From: Oscarella lobularis
Taxonomy: Eukaryota; Porifera; Homoscleromorpha; Homosclerophorida; Oscarellidae
NCBI RefSeq assembly: GCF_947507565.1
Contig: NC_089178.1
Span: 2,418,001 to 2,482,000 of the forward strand
Reading direction: 5' to 3'
DNA: 64,000 nt
The notes beneath the pieces are model-generated. The model was given only the letters and a program-made list of their open reading frames with translations, made no database searches and was not told where the DNA came from. The translations under genes were made by a program, and so were the position numbers. Positions 23,001 to 35,517 of this stretch are shown here, piece after piece. How positions within the stretch are numbered: position 1 is the stretch's first letter; each line of letters opens with the position of its first letter.

Positions 23001-24438
23001 GGAGGCGGAAGTTGAAGAAGACGAAGACGACGAAGACGAAGACGAAGAGCAGCAAAGTGATTACTTATCTAAACAATTCTAATGATTTGTAACTTGTAAT
23101 TTTTTACTTCCCCAGTTTTATCTATGTTATCTGCTGCAAAGAAAGGCGACGCACAAAAGCTGGAAAGTCTGCTGAATCGAAATTCATCTCTCCTCAAGTG
23201 AATAATTACATAACCAATTAGAAGTGCGTAAGACAAGTCATTTATAGGATTAAAGGAGAACACGGATGGTCTCCTTTGCACGAGGCCTCTTTGGGGGGAC
23301 ACACAGAATGCGTCAAGGTTAGTAGTAAAGCGAGAGAAAGTTGTCAACTGTGATAGAACCTCTGGTGGCAGTTTCTCGTGTCGTGCGGTGCAAATCTGTA
23401 CGAGTTTACACCGACCGGATATGCTCCTATTCATTTGGCTACAATTAATGGTCACATTCACTGCCTTCAAGTCATATAGCGTCATTGTAGCAGAAAACGC
23501 GTCTAATGTTCATGATTTGTACGCAGCTTTTGAAAGGGCTTGGATGTGGATTGAGTTTTCGGGCAGTCGATGACAAGACTCCTTTGCATTTGGCAGCTGA
23601 GAGGTATTTGCGAGTGGTATATGCATGTCTGCCCTAGTAATGTTGGGTCCTGCTCGGTCAGGGGATATATTGAGTGCTGTCGTTGGCTGATTGCCAATCG
23701 AGCAAATTTGACTGCTGAAGACAACAGCGGAAGAACGCCAGTGGCGTTGGCTGAAGTTAGTTTTGCAGTATTCCTAAAATATTTTCTAATGTTTTTTTTG
23801 TAGGAGAATGATCATGACGACTGTGCTACGCTTCTTCGAGAATGCGGTAAGAAGAGAGAGAGAGCGCGTGTCCATGAATGTTTACGAAGACACGTTTTTC
23901 AGGAAAAGAGCTAAAAAGGAAGAGCAGCGGTCTAGCCCTTGTTCTTACTCCAGATAAGGAAACAAGGTACGGCGGATACACACAAACACGGCACTTGATT
24001 GATTTCTGACCAATGTACAGTTCTTCTGCTGTTGATCAATCCGCCTTGCGTCCAATGTCCAGTCAACAGAGTAAAGTCCAACGGAAAAGAACTACATCCT
24101 TAGGAAGTACCAGTGAAAATGATGAAGATGACGAGGGTTGGAAGAGCGATGAGAATGTGACACCAGAAACTCGTAAGGAAATCAAGCATCCACCTGGTTT
24201 TAGTCTTGAAGTGAGTACTGTGGCGTTTCGTTGTGTACATTCTGTTATATTTTATTCGTAGGAAAAACGCAGTTTGTATGATCGTCAACAGCTCATGATG
24301 CGCAAACAAGACTCGAGCTTTCTTGATTCAATCCGGAATGAAGTTGAGGATGAAGTCGAGGAAGAGCAAGACAGTCGAACAGATAAGGAGGAGAAGGAGA
24401 GAGACGGAGAACATTCATCGGAAGAGGAAAGGGATTAA
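20050..24438 (+). CDS. PLAT-domain and ankyrin-repeat protein
   Basis: Some twenty short exons in phase. The N-terminal third is basic and Ser/Pro-rich (MDRLARIKRT, SISSTGTPTSPPPPHP), then acidic (EEDDKEVTCDDNDT). Exons at about 21709-22257 form a PLAT/LH2 beta-sandwich: VEYQIEVHTGSEPLAGT, VNIYGEAGNSGPREL, IFTVSSSSLGKIKGIKVWHD and DWFLEKIVLRE. A long Glu/Arg coiled-coil segment follows (22500-22680), then an IQ-like motif (AVKIQEFLKGFA), an acidic run, and four to five ankyrin repeats (23115-23850: GWSPLHEASLGGHTECVKFL, GYAPIHLATINGHIHCLQLL, KTPLHLAAE). The tail is acidic and ends SEEERD. PLAT domains bind lipid or membrane partners and ankyrin repeats bind proteins, so a scaffold is likely. 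I do not recall a vertebrate protein with this arrangement; function unknown. Confidence 0.75.
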
Positions 24439-24552
24439 ACGGAACAAGAGCACCGAATAGTGTAGAATTCATTTTACTGACGCAATTTCTAAATTTAATC
24501 ATAGATATTTAGCGAATCACGTGAATGTTTTAGGAGTATGTGTTTTGGATGA

Positions 24553-25986
<1,434 letters not shown>

Positions 25987-26238
25987 GGTCTCTCCTTAGT
26001 GGAAACATGGGGAGATCTGTTCCGTCTAGTATTCTCGTTGTATTGCTGCATGGTTTCGATGGTTCGCGCCCTCTGGAAGCTAGGAAAAATGTCGCGTCTT
26101 TTTCTGGAAACGCTGGGCATTCTTTCTGTCCTTGTTGTGTACACTGCTTCTTGAGAAAGAGTGGCTACTGCACAAGTGCGCTGCTCTCTATCCTTTCTCT
26201 TTTATTTTCAAGAATCGTCACTCAACTACCTTCAAGGG

Positions 26239-27540
26239 TCATGCATGCAATTTCAGGGAATCCAACAGCTCTTCTTTTGTTGCCTCAAAGTCCTTCTCAA
26301 TCCACAACATTTTCAACTTGGTCATAATCTCCTTGAACGCCGGACCCGGCTTCATTCCTATTGCAACCAAGTCTCCGCCAGAAACAGGAAAGATTGGTAT
26401 CTGCCAATCGACTATTCTTCCAACCAATTCATGCTGACCAACGTAACGCAGAAGCTCGACTGTGTACTTACGATATTCCTCTCTCAAATCAGAAAGACTT
26501 GAGGCAATAATAGTCTGATAGGGTTTCACAGGATTAACATCGTCTTTCTTCAGTTCACGGTTTTTCACAATGAACGCGCCCAGTCTCTTCTCAGCATTCG
26601 ACAACCGCCAATGTTTGGCAAGCTCCTGTACATCATTTGCAGTCTGATCTAGGCTTACAAGAAGCGTCACCGGATTCGGACTGTACCCCTTCATCCGCTC
26701 ATGAACGATGCGAAATTCTTCCAGACTCCCATTATTAGGCAGTCCTATTGCTTTTGCAACGCCAAGCCGATACATCAGCGTCATCATATCCGGTGCAAAA
26801 TTTCCGACGATGATTTTTGACATTTCCATCCAAATTCGTTCCGTTGCAATCGTCCGAAGTCCGTTCGCATTTTCCTGAATAGCCCCAAGTGTATCAGCAT
26901 CATGAGCATCAGCACAAGTTCCTATTCGTCCATAGAAACGAAAATAACGCAGTATCCGAAGATAATCCTCTTTGATGCGTGCACGAGCATCGCCCACAAA
27001 TGCAACGCGTCTCTCTTTCAAATCTCGCTGACCTTCAAAATAATCAAACAAAACGCCGTCAAAATCCAAATACATTGCATTTATGGTGAGATCGCGTCGC
27101 TCCGCATCGAGACGCCAATCCTTGGTGAAATCGACTTCGGCATGACGTCCGTCAGTCACGCGATCGATGCGCAGCGTCGTTACTTCGACGTCTTTCCGGT
27201 TCACGTGCAGCGTGATGGTGCCGTGTTTGAGACCGGTCTCGTAATAACGCAGTCGATGAGCCTCGCACAGGGCGACCATCTCTGCGGGCGTCGCGTCCGT
27301 CGCCAGATCGACGTCTTTCGGTTCGATACCGAGAAGAAGATCGCGCACGACGCCGCCGACAAGACGAAGTTCGTGGCCGCGACGCTGGAAGAGCTCCGCG
27401 ATGTGGCGTAGTTCCGACGATATCGCTTTGAATGCGGGCGTGCACAGCTTTCCGTCTTGCAGTGCAACGTTGACTTGAGACGACGACATGCTGCGCTGTT
27501 CGTATAGCTGCAAAATTCGTCTGAACTGTCTGAACAGCAT
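26239..27540 (-). CDS. TRNT1: CCA tRNA nucleotidyltransferase 1
   Basis: A single exon encodes 433 residues, the full family length. The N-terminus (MLFRQFRRILQLYEQRS) is basic and amphipathic, suiting a mitochondrial targeting peptide, with a second Met (MSSSQVNVAL) that could give a cytosolic form. Motifs of class II CCA-adding enzymes are present: LVGGVVRDLLLG, PKDVDLATDATP (catalytic Asp pair), RRDLTINAM, DPRxxI-equivalent RARIKEDYLRILRYFRF, and ERIWMEMSKIIVG. It adds the 3' CCA to cytosolic and mitochondrial tRNAs. It converges with METAP2 (252 bp apart) and diverges from TM2D2, whose start codon is only 35 bp away. Like METAP2 it has no introns. Confidence 0.95.
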   Translation of the reverse strand: MLFRQFRRILQLYEQRSMSSSQVNVALQDGKLCTPAFKAISSELRHIAELFQRRGHELRLVGGVVRDLLLGIEPKDVDLATDATPAEMVALCEAHRLRYYETGLKHGTITLHVNRKDVEVTTLRIDRVTDGRHAEVDFTKDWRLDAERRDLTINAMYLDFDGVLFDYFEGQRDLKERRVAFVGDARARIKEDYLRILRYFRFYGRIGTCADAHDADTLGAIQENANGLRTIATERIWMEMSKIIVGNFAPDMMTLMYRLGVAKAIGLPNNGSLEEFRIVHERMKGYSPNPVTLLVSLDQTANDVQELAKHWRLSNAEKRLGAFIVKNRELKKDDVNPVKPYQTIIASSLSDLREEYRKYTVELLRYVGQHELVGRIVDWQIPIFPVSGGDLVAIGMKPGPAFKEIMTKLKMLWIEKDFEATKEELLDSLKLHA

Positions 27541-27575
27541 ACAGCTCTTCGTTCTAACGCGCGTTAGAATCTCCG
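27541..27575. promoter_or_regulatory. 35-bp bidirectional promoter between TRNT1 and TM2D2
   Basis: Start codons of two divergent genes are separated by 35 bp, with an imperfect palindrome CTAACGCGCGTTAG at 27554-27567 in the middle. The symmetric CGCGCG core is a plausible site for a factor serving both directions. Inference from position and symmetry only. Confidence 0.5.
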
Positions 27576-28278
27576 ATGTTTTTCTTTGTTTGGACGCTCT
27601 TTCTCGTTCCTGGCGCTCTCAGTGTCGGCTTTAGCTCGAACGTGTCGGCTTCGTGCGTTGGAGAAGATTGCTGTTCGGATTACGATGGAATTGGGCCTTG
27701 CGTTCTTTGTTCTATGCTGTGCGTCGTCGCCATAACGGAAATCTCGCCTCTTATCGAGCTCTTCTAGGCCTTCAGAGTTTCTCGATTGTAACGAGCCGAC
27801 GAATAAGAATAACAGCGATGGGATAGGCTGTGCCAAAGTAAAAAAAATGAGCTTTCTGCCCGAACGAATATTTTGTGAACTTTACGTTATTAGTTTGGCG
27901 GTCAGAACTTTGACGAAGTGACAACGACGCGTGTTTATTGTCGCGTTCTCGAAGGCATCGAGTGCTACGGAAATCGTTCGTTTTGGAGCTTACATGAAGT
28001 GCCATGCGTCAAGTAAGTTACACATACTGATTTGACTATTAATTAAACAGACATTTTATTTTAGGTATACAGGACATTATTTTCTAACTACGTTGCTGTA
28101 TTCAGTATTGCTCGGTTTTCTTGGCGTAGACAGATTTTGCTTAGGACACACTTACACAGGAATTGGCAAATTGGTTACAATAGGAGGAGTAGGAGTGTGG
28201 TGGATAGTCGACATCATTCTTATCATTACTGGTGTTCTAATGCCGGAAGACGGTAGCAATTGGGAACGATATTATTAG
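27576..28278 (+). CDS. TM2D2: TM2 domain-containing protein 2
   Basis: Exons are 27576-27718, 27768-27837, 27894-28012 and 28065-28278, all with GT..AG and matching phase. Exon 1 starts [17 protein letters not shown], a signal peptide. The ectodomain contains [23 protein letters not shown] and a conserved Cys pair ([10 protein letters not shown]). The C-terminal exon is the TM2 domain: [32 protein letters not shown] with the DRF motif, a second hydrophobic hairpin, and [11 protein letters not shown]. The FGGQ, LEGIEC, PC(V/I)KYTGHYF and DGSNW elements identify TM2D2 rather than TM2D1 or TM2D3. In flies the almondex-type TM2D proteins support Notch signalling and phagocytosis; this is family knowledge. 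Confidence 0.93.
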
Positions 28279-28358
28279 ATTCTGTAAATAGAAATTATGT
28301 ATTTTGTCGCGAGGTCACGAGACGAATGTGCGCGCGGTAACTCTTCGTCGTCGTCGCG

Positions 28359-29678
28359 ATGTGCGGAAGAACGGCTTGGTACGATCGCTCACGGTTGTCT
28401 CTCTCGTTCGAATTCGAAATCGTGCAGCACACTTGGTCCCGAAAAGCTCTGTCGCGCCTGCCGTTATCAAAACAAGGCATCGGGAAAGACGATCGAACCG
28501 CGATGGATCGACGAGCAAAGCAAAGCGGATTACTATCCCTCGTTCAACGTCTGTCCCCAAAATAAAACGTACTATTGCTAGCTTTGATACTATATAATAG
28601 AGCACGATTACTTTCTCCTTAGACCCGTCCTGTTGTCGGGAAACCAGGTTGATGGTGTGGAAGAAGGAGAACGGGTTTTGCAAACGATGAAGGTCAGTAT
28701 TGCTATTTTATGTACTGTATGCTGATTGCGTCGCGTCTAGTGGGGTTTGCTTCCCTCTTGGCACAAGGGGCATCAGCGCTCATTTCATTTCAACACAATC
28801 AATGCTCGACTTGATACCGTCATGGAAAAGGCGACGTATAGAAATCCTTTGAAAAAAGGACGCAGATGTGTTGTACTGGCCGACGGATTTTACGAGTGGC
28901 AAAAGATGGATAAGGGAAAGAAACAGCCGTACTTTCTTTACTTCAAAGACGAGCAAGAAAAGGGTGGTGATATTGTGGAGGAGATGGATGCTGAAGAAAA
29001 GCGAATCACGTCGAGAATCCTGACAATGGCTGGAGTATATGATCGCTGGACGCCTCCAAAGGTATTTTATAATTAAAATCAGACATTCTAACGATTCAAT
29101 TCTAAATTATCCATGTAGGCAATGGAAAGTCAGGAACCCATCTACTCATATTCTATTATTACTGTGGAAGCGTCAAAGTCAATTGGTTGGCTACACGACA
29201 GAATGCCTGTATATGGGAAAGACACAAGTCAATGCAAGTAACCATCTATCTTTTTTCCTTAGGCTATTCTTGACGGTGAAGACGCTATTGAAAAATGGCT
29301 TAATACTGGTGAATATGACGCTGAAGCGGTGACCAGCTATTAGTGAACAGAAACGCTTCTAAATGTCAAACATTTTCTTATAAGGCTTTGGCTCTTCTCA
29401 AGCCAACGGATTGCCTCTCTTGGCACCCCGTCGCGCCTGCCGTTGGAAACGTCAAAAACAAATCAGAAGAATGCGTGAAAAGAATTGACTTGAGGTTCGT
29501 GGGGAAGTCTTCCCAACTGTGCATGAAATAATTATTTGCTGGCTCTTTCAGCACTCCTACGAAGCCGGACACCAAAGGGGGTCTTTTGAACTGGCTGAAA
29601 CCGTCCCCAAAGAAACGACATTCAGTCGAAGAGGAAACGAACGAAGAGCCGCCATGCAAAAAAACCATAGACTTCTAA
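28359..29678 (+). CDS. HMCES: HMCES, SRAP-domain abasic-site shield
   Basis: About seven exons. The ATG at 28359 gives MCGRTAC, so Cys2, which forms the DNA-protein crosslink with abasic sites, is in place after Met removal; exon 1 is 20 nt and joins in phase to LGPEKLCRACRY. The SRAP core follows: YYPSFNVCPQNKTPVLL, MKWGLLPSWHKG, FNTINARLDTVMEK (active-site Asn), RRCVVLADGFYEWQ (active-site Glu), LTMAGVYDRW, IYSYSIITVEA and LHDRMPAILDG (active-site His). The C-terminus (TKPDTKGGLLNWL, a PIP-like patch, then EEPPCKKTIDF) resembles vertebrate HMCES. It protects abasic sites in single-stranded DNA at replication forks. It follows TM2D2 by 80 bp and ends 17 bp from the IMMP2L stop. Confidence 0.93.
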
Positions 29679-29695
29679 TTAACCAACTTCTTATA

Positions 29696-30526
29696 TTATA
29701 AGCACATCCTATCCTCAGGCACAAACGATCGAATTCTCGTCCACCTGTTTAGTGGCCACACAATGTGAGTCACCTTTGCGTAGATCAAACCCAATGGAAG
29801 CTAAGAGTAATTAATTAACTATATCACTGACTATGATTTTTATGTTGCTGACAGGTCCGTGCGTGTTGCTGTCGCAACTTGCCCGACTGTTGTCTCCTTC
29901 CACCCAGCAATGACCTTTTGGCACAGTCACGACGTCAACTTTGTAGTCACGAGTCCTGAGGTAAATTAATTAAATTGAGTAAACATTTAATTAGTTAGTT
30001 AGTAGAATATATACGGACCCTTATATAGATTTAGATTTATAAATGCTATGCACATTATCTACATACTGTAACTCACAACCTAAGAACGTCTCCCGGAAGC
30101 CCTATTACTCGCTTAATATTTAACACCGCAGGATCGTTCGGAGATCTGAAGTAAAAAAACGACGATGACGTTGACGCGACGACGCGCGCGACGGCGCGAT
30201 CTCACGCACGTGTAAACGACGATTTCTCCCCGTTCCGGTTCTCCCGTCCACGCGAACCACTTGTTGAGCCAGACGACGTCGCGTCTTCCGCGACGATGAG
30301 GATTGAACGTGGGCTGAAGAAGACGAGACGCTGGCGACGAGATTTCGAGCAAAAAGAAACGCGGAACCTGCATGGAGGCTCCGTGCACGGTCGAAATTCC
30401 ACCGACGCTGTCGACGAGCGTAGCGGCGACGGGAAATGCGAAGAGCAATTGGACGAAACGCTTCGTCCATACCATCACCGCTCGTCCGCCCACGCGAGGT
30501 GAGCTGGGGCTACGGGACATTACCAT
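29696..30526 (-). CDS. IMMP2L: Mitochondrial inner membrane peptidase subunit 2
   Basis: Five exons. The ATG at 30526 gives MVMSRSPSSPRVGG; an internal Met (MVWTKRFVQLLF) is an alternative start that fits the family better. One hydrophobic segment (QLLFAFPVAATLVDSV) is followed by HGASMQ|PTFNP, the catalytic Ser motif split by an intron, then RRDVVWLNKWFAW, RGEIV, and SPNDPAVLNIKRVIGLPGDVL with the catalytic Lys. Next come VPKGHCWVEGDNS, SCDSNTHGP and IVWPLNRW near the end. These are the S26-family Ser/Lys dyad and box D/E features of the inner-membrane IMP2 protease, which trims intermembrane-space sorting signals. The stop lies 17 bp from the convergent HMCES stop, so 3' UTRs must overlap. 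Confidence 0.9.
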
Positions 30527-31054
30527 GCGTTATTGGCTGAGAGCCGTACAGCCACACTGGTGTTTGCGTACGCGTGTGGCCTAAAGATATCTCATCATCA
30601 TTCGAAGCAGTCATCGTTTCGGCTGCAGATCGCGTATCGAAACAAAAGTAAGTCGACGTCGCTTGCGATCGATGTCGCAGGGAGACGATGAAACAAAGAG
30701 ACGATAGTGTGGGTGTGTGTATGGGTCCTTATGTTGTTGTGTGTGAACACACACTGACCTTTCTTCGATTCTGATCGATTGATGGATTGATGATCTGCTG
30801 GGGTGATCGGAGTCGTAGAGTGGTCTCGCTCGTGGTGTGTTTGTTCTTAGACAGTGCGCAGCTCCTGATTGTAATCTCTCTCTGTCTCTCTGTCTTCTCT
30901 CGTTCTTTCTCTCTCCTACTCTCACTCGCCGTCATTACCGCGTCGCTCGTCTCTCTGTCTTCCCGTCTCGACCTTTCTTTTCTTTTTTTTCTTTAGGTGC
31001 TCGCTTCTGCCGCACCCCTCCCCTCCCGCGTTCGTGTCATCGTCATTCGCCATC
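30527..31054. other. Shared upstream region with CT-rich tract
   Basis: About 530 bp between divergent IMMP2L and the ankyrin/poly-proline gene. It contains a GTGTGTGT segment near 30712-30745, GATT repeats near 30776-30794, and a long pyrimidine-rich CTCTCTGT...TTTCTTT tract at about 30870-31000 on the plus strand, immediately upstream of the translation start at 31055. No supported gene; ORFs here are low-complexity artefacts. Confidence 0.55.
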
Positions 31055-33913
31055 ATGTCGGCTCCCGATTGCACTCCGTTTTGTGACCCTTCCTGCGCCG
31101 GCGATCATCATCCCATACTCAAGGCGCTCATACGATGCCCGGAGAAAGAGCTGACCGCCGACCATTCGACCGAACTCAAGGAATTCGAAACCTGTTTCGA
31201 TCACTGTGTACAAAGCGGCGGCGCTGGCGGCTGGCAGAAGAACATGGAAATTCCAGAAGCGGACGAAAGATTTCGGTAAGACGCGCTTTCGTTTTCTCTT
31301 CTCGCGCGATTCGGGGAGCGCGGCGGTGGATCTATGGTGTGAGCGAGACTTTTGTTTGTCGAACACGAGCGCCCGTGGACGCTCTAGTACACCGCTTTTT
31401 CTGACAAACTATCCCGAGTAGTCAGTACCCCCCCGACGATTCTATTGTTTTTCCCAGGTTTCCGACCCTTCACTGGGCCGCTGTGCTCGGACGCCTTTCC
31501 GCCGTTCGCGTGCTCGTTATGGATCGCGGCGTCGACGTCACGCTGCAAACGTCAGAGGGTCACACGGCTCTCCATCGCGTCTGCCTGCGCATGTTCGAAG
31601 CGTTTCAGCATCGCGGAATCGCGCACCGAGCCCGTACGAAAGTAAAACGGCTCGTCGAACTTCTCAAGTCGAGTCTCGCCGTCAAAGACGGGCGAAATCT
31701 CACGCCACTCCTACTGGCCTGCACGTGCTACATGGGATCACAAGGAGTCGTCATGAACGAGTTCTATTCGACGTTGATTTCGTCGATCGGCCAAGTTGCG
31801 AAGGGCCTCTCCTCAGCGACCAAAGACGTCGCCGTCAATTCGAAAAACAACGACGGCGACACGGCTCTTCATTTGCTCGCCGCTTCGGACATACTATCGC
31901 CCTGCATCACGACATTGCTGTCCGCTGGCGCCAATCCGTTGACGAGAAATCGGAACAACCAGACGGCCTACGATATTGCGCGCGATTCGGGCGCGTCACG
32001 CAACGCTAAGCAATTGCTCGTCGCCTGCAATGCTCACGGTGCCAACGAGACGGCACCGGATCGGAGAAAGTCTCAGATGATGCGTTCGACGGCGATCGTC
32101 GACGAGGAAAGCAATGGGACGAATGTTGATAGATCGTCGAGTTCTATCACGCCGCGCATTCCGAAATTGGTGATTAATGCCAAACAAGGTGTCATCGTCA
32201 CAACGACGTCGAGACATCATAACCATCACGAATCGGAATCGTCGCTTGTTTCCACGTCGTCGTCGTCGTCGTCGTCGTCATTATCTTTATCGTCGTCGTC
32301 GTCGGGAAAAAGCCAGTCGACTTTGCCACCGCCGCCGCCTCCACCTCTCGTTCCCTGCAGTAGTACATCACTTAGTTCTGTTTCAACGTCTTTTTCGTCG
32401 CGGATGAAGGTCAGTGAAATGCCGCCGCCGCCGCCGCCGCCTCCGCCTCCGCCATCCAAGTTACTGTCTATTGACTCGATGTTGAATGAGAAAGTGAAAC
32501 AAGGTGTCCTTGGTGGGACTCGGAAAGTGAATGGAAGCAGTGATGCAAAATCTAAAGAAATCGAAGCGTCCGAGGATAAGTCGTCTGAAAGGGACGTACC
32601 GTTTTCCTCGAAACTGGTCAAGAATGCAATTCCAATTGGTAGCAATTTCAAGGAGAGTAGCGAGAGATTTGCCTTTTCCCAAGGGCCTCCGCAGCATTAT
32701 CCCCCGCGTGGAGCTGGTGGCTCAACGTCGTCTCCTCGTTCGTCTTCTGTTGACCAGGCGAGCGTTTTTAGTCAAAGTCGAAAGCGACGTGATAGTTCTA
32801 TGAGCGAAAAAGCCACTGTCGACCTAAATGCGTCATCTCCAAAGTTTAATCGACAGTTGCCAGTAGGAAATGATTCGCGGAAACCTCCGAATTCTGCAAT
32901 AAATGCGTCCAAATCAAAGTATGGAATCTTAGAGACGAGCGAAGAAATTGAGTCGTCAGGCCAATCGCATTTGCGATCACTACAAAATTACGTGGAGACA
33001 GCGGCAGCGGTGATGGATAAGTCAATAATAGGACAAATACAAATGGAAGGTCAGAGGGCTTTGCCTTCACCGTACATAGGGAAAAGACAGGGAACGAGTC
33101 GTTCTTCGTCTGCGCAAGGGAACGAGACACCGAATCCCAAGAGAGTCAAAGGTGAGAGTGCTCGTGGTCACTCTTCTGAGCAAGTAGGCGAGGAAACGAT
33201 TACCGACGACGAACCGTCAGGTAATGATAGTGTTTAACAATGATTCTTTCGCGGGGGCCTTAGTTTTTTTGTGTATAGTTACCTCTATTTGGAACGACTG
33301 TCCGGAGACGGATGCGTTTATTCGCAAACTTCAAGAGCTCAAGATTCGCGGAGAAAGCGTCGACGTTTTGACATTGCTAAGCAACCAGGAAATGAATCGA
33401 TATCGCGAAAGGATGAAGAAATCGCAGAGACTCTACGAAAGTGCGTGCCGTCGTTCTCACAAAAGCATTGGAGTAATAAATAATGTGTGTGTAGGTGCGT
33501 TGAACGACGTGGAAGGATTAGAATTGAAACGCGGAATCAAGGTCTCTCTCGTGCATCACCTGACCCAGCAGCTCGACGTGGCGTCCGAGAAAATCAAGCG
33601 ATATTCGGAGCACTATCACGAATGCCTGTACAAAGTTCCGCGTTTGCACGAGAAGAGGAAAAAGCTGCAGGACGAATATGAAGTGCAGGGCAAAGTCGCT
33701 TGCGCTCACAAGCGCTTGCAGGTCAACTTGCCGATCATGTTCAACGCGTTAGGTCAGCGTCAGGAGCAACTCCAGCACGTGCCTGACGAACTGGTAGCTC
33801 GAGTCGATAAGGCGTCCGTAACGAATCAATACCAGATGATGAACGATTTGTTGCCTAGTGCCGTATCACGAGGTGAGGCAGGAGGCTCGCCTCTTCGTCA
33901 GAGTCAGAGTTGA
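31055..33913 (+). CDS. Unrecognised ankyrin-repeat protein with Ser and Pro tracts
   Basis: Four exons: 31055-31275, 31458 to about 33221, about 33281 to 33440, and about 33495 to 33913. The start gives MSAPDCTPFCDPSCAGDHHP, a Cys-rich opening. Ankyrin repeats follow: FPTLHWAAVLGRLSAVRVL, EGHTALHRVCLRMFEA, NLTPLLLACTC and DGDTALHLLAASD ... TLLSAGANPL. The middle is disordered, with a run of Ser residues (SSSSSSSSLSLSSSS) and two poly-Pro blocks that could bind SH3, WW or EVH1 domains. After a large low-complexity part comes a helical C-terminal region (MNRYRERMKKSQRLYES, VHHLTQQLDVASEKIKRYSEH). I do not recognise the family. The ankyrin block plus regulatory tail suggests an adaptor, but this is inference. 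Confidence 0.72.
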
Positions 33914-33965
33914 TTATACTTATTCACACGAGAAAAAGCTTATAACGTGTTTATTTGTGTTTGGC

Positions 33966-33971
33966 AATAAA
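33966..33971 (+). terminator. Poly(A) signal AATAAA after the ankyrin/poly-proline gene
   Basis: AATAAA lies 53 bp after the stop codon and is followed by a GT-rich stretch (GGTGTAGGTATGT), the usual layout of a cleavage site. It falls within the 115 bp before the PSMB7 start, showing that the two same-strand genes have separate 3' ends here. Confidence 0.6.
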
Positions 33972-34028
33972 TGGTGTAGGTATGTATATATCATGTCGTT
34001 GATTTCACCAACGTCTCGGTGGAGGAAG

Positions 34029-35517
34029 ATGGCGTCGACTTCGAGTCGAGGAGGCTTCTCTTTCGAACTTTGCGAACGGTATTTCATTGTCAGACGATGC
34101 TGCACTGAGTAGTCGACGTCTTTTCGAAACGAATTAGGAACGCGATGCTCGAGAAGAAGGGAATCAAAGCGCCGAAAGCAGTCAAGACTGGAACGACGAT
34201 CGTCGGTCTCGTTTTCAAGGTTCCTTACCGATATTTCCTTCTCTTTAACGATCGTTAAGTTGCATAATCGTAAGGACGGAGTCGTTCTCGGAGCCGATAC
34301 ACGAGCGACAGCGGTAAAACGTCGATTTTGTGGGGAAGCGATCCAGTAGACGTTTTTTTTTGCCAGGACACTATCGTAGCCGACAAGAATTGCGCCAAAA
34401 TTCACTACATAGCACCAAACATATAGTAAGCAGCTCTCTCGCCTTATTTAGAGTTAATTACGTCAGTTTTAATTAATTAATTCAAAATGTATTTCGTGAA
34501 TAATGAATATGTTTATCTTGACAGCTGTTGCGGCGCTGGTACAGCAGCTGATACGGAAATGGTAACCCTTCAGATTTCGTCGCAGCTCGAACTTCTGCGA
34601 TTGAACATGGATCGACAGGTGAATACATCAGTATTTCAAAAAGTAAATGTTTCAATATGTTTTCTGCTTGTTTTTAGTCACGCGTGGGCATGGCGTGCAG
34701 GCTATTCAAGCAGAAGCTTTTTCGGTTTGGCCACATTTACAGATATCACATTGATCTGTTATATTTCCCTGCGCTAGATATGGGGGCTACATCAGTGCTG
34801 CATTGGTTTTGGGTGGGGTCGATCCCACTGGGCCTCACTTGTATAGCATACATCCTCATGGAAGCACCGACGTGCTTCCCTATGTCACAATGGGTACTAA
34901 TAAGAGGCTGTGTTCATACTGATGTTTGCGTGTCTTACTCTGGCCATTTCAAGGGTCTGGTTCTTTGGCTGCTATGGCGACGTTTGAAGCAAATTATAGA
35001 CCTGATATGAATGTGAGAACTATTTCTACCCGCACATTTTAAAAATGTGTAAGCGATTCCTTCAAAACAAGGAGGAGGAAGCCAAACAATTGGTTCGGGA
35101 TGCTATTGCTGCAGGCATTTTCAATGACTTGGTATTATTGTTGCTTCTAACTGTGATATTACGTGCTTAGAGTTTGTTTTTAGGGTTCTGGAAGCAATGT
35201 AGACATCTGCGTGATAACAGCAGACAAGACGGACTACATACGTCCTCATGAAGTGGCCAATGTGAAAAATGAGAGGTAGAGTCGACTATCCATCTTTGAG
35301 CAAGGCCTCTTTCTACGAGGATCTATTGCAGGCAATGGGATTACAGATTCAGAAAGGGAACAACTCGTATGTTGCATGCACATCGATATGATCTAATAAT
35401 TATGCAAATGATATTTGTTTTTGTGCAGCTGTTCTGGAAACGAAAGTAGTCACTTTTGAAGTAACAGAGGAAACTGTTGTTCAGACAGGTGCAGAAGAAG
35501 CAATGGAGACTCAGTAG
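34029..35517 (+). CDS. PSMB7: Proteasome 20S core beta-type 7 subunit
   Basis: Eight or so exons. Exon 1 gives [18 protein letters not shown]; the propeptide ends at [11 protein letters not shown], so catalytic Thr1 is retained. Then [98 protein letters not shown] and GIFNDLGSGSNVD follow, matching PSMB7 (beta-2, trypsin-like site) almost end to end. The C-terminal extension ([17 protein letters not shown]) corresponds to the beta-2 tail that embraces beta-3. Cells use it in cytosol and nucleus for protein degradation. The inducible paralogue PSMB10 is a vertebrate invention, so beta-7 is the right name. Confidence 0.95.

Noticed and set aside
30611-30996. Ser/Leu- and Arg/Glu-rich ORFs in the CT-rich tract
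   Set aside because: They are translations of a low-complexity pyrimidine repeat.
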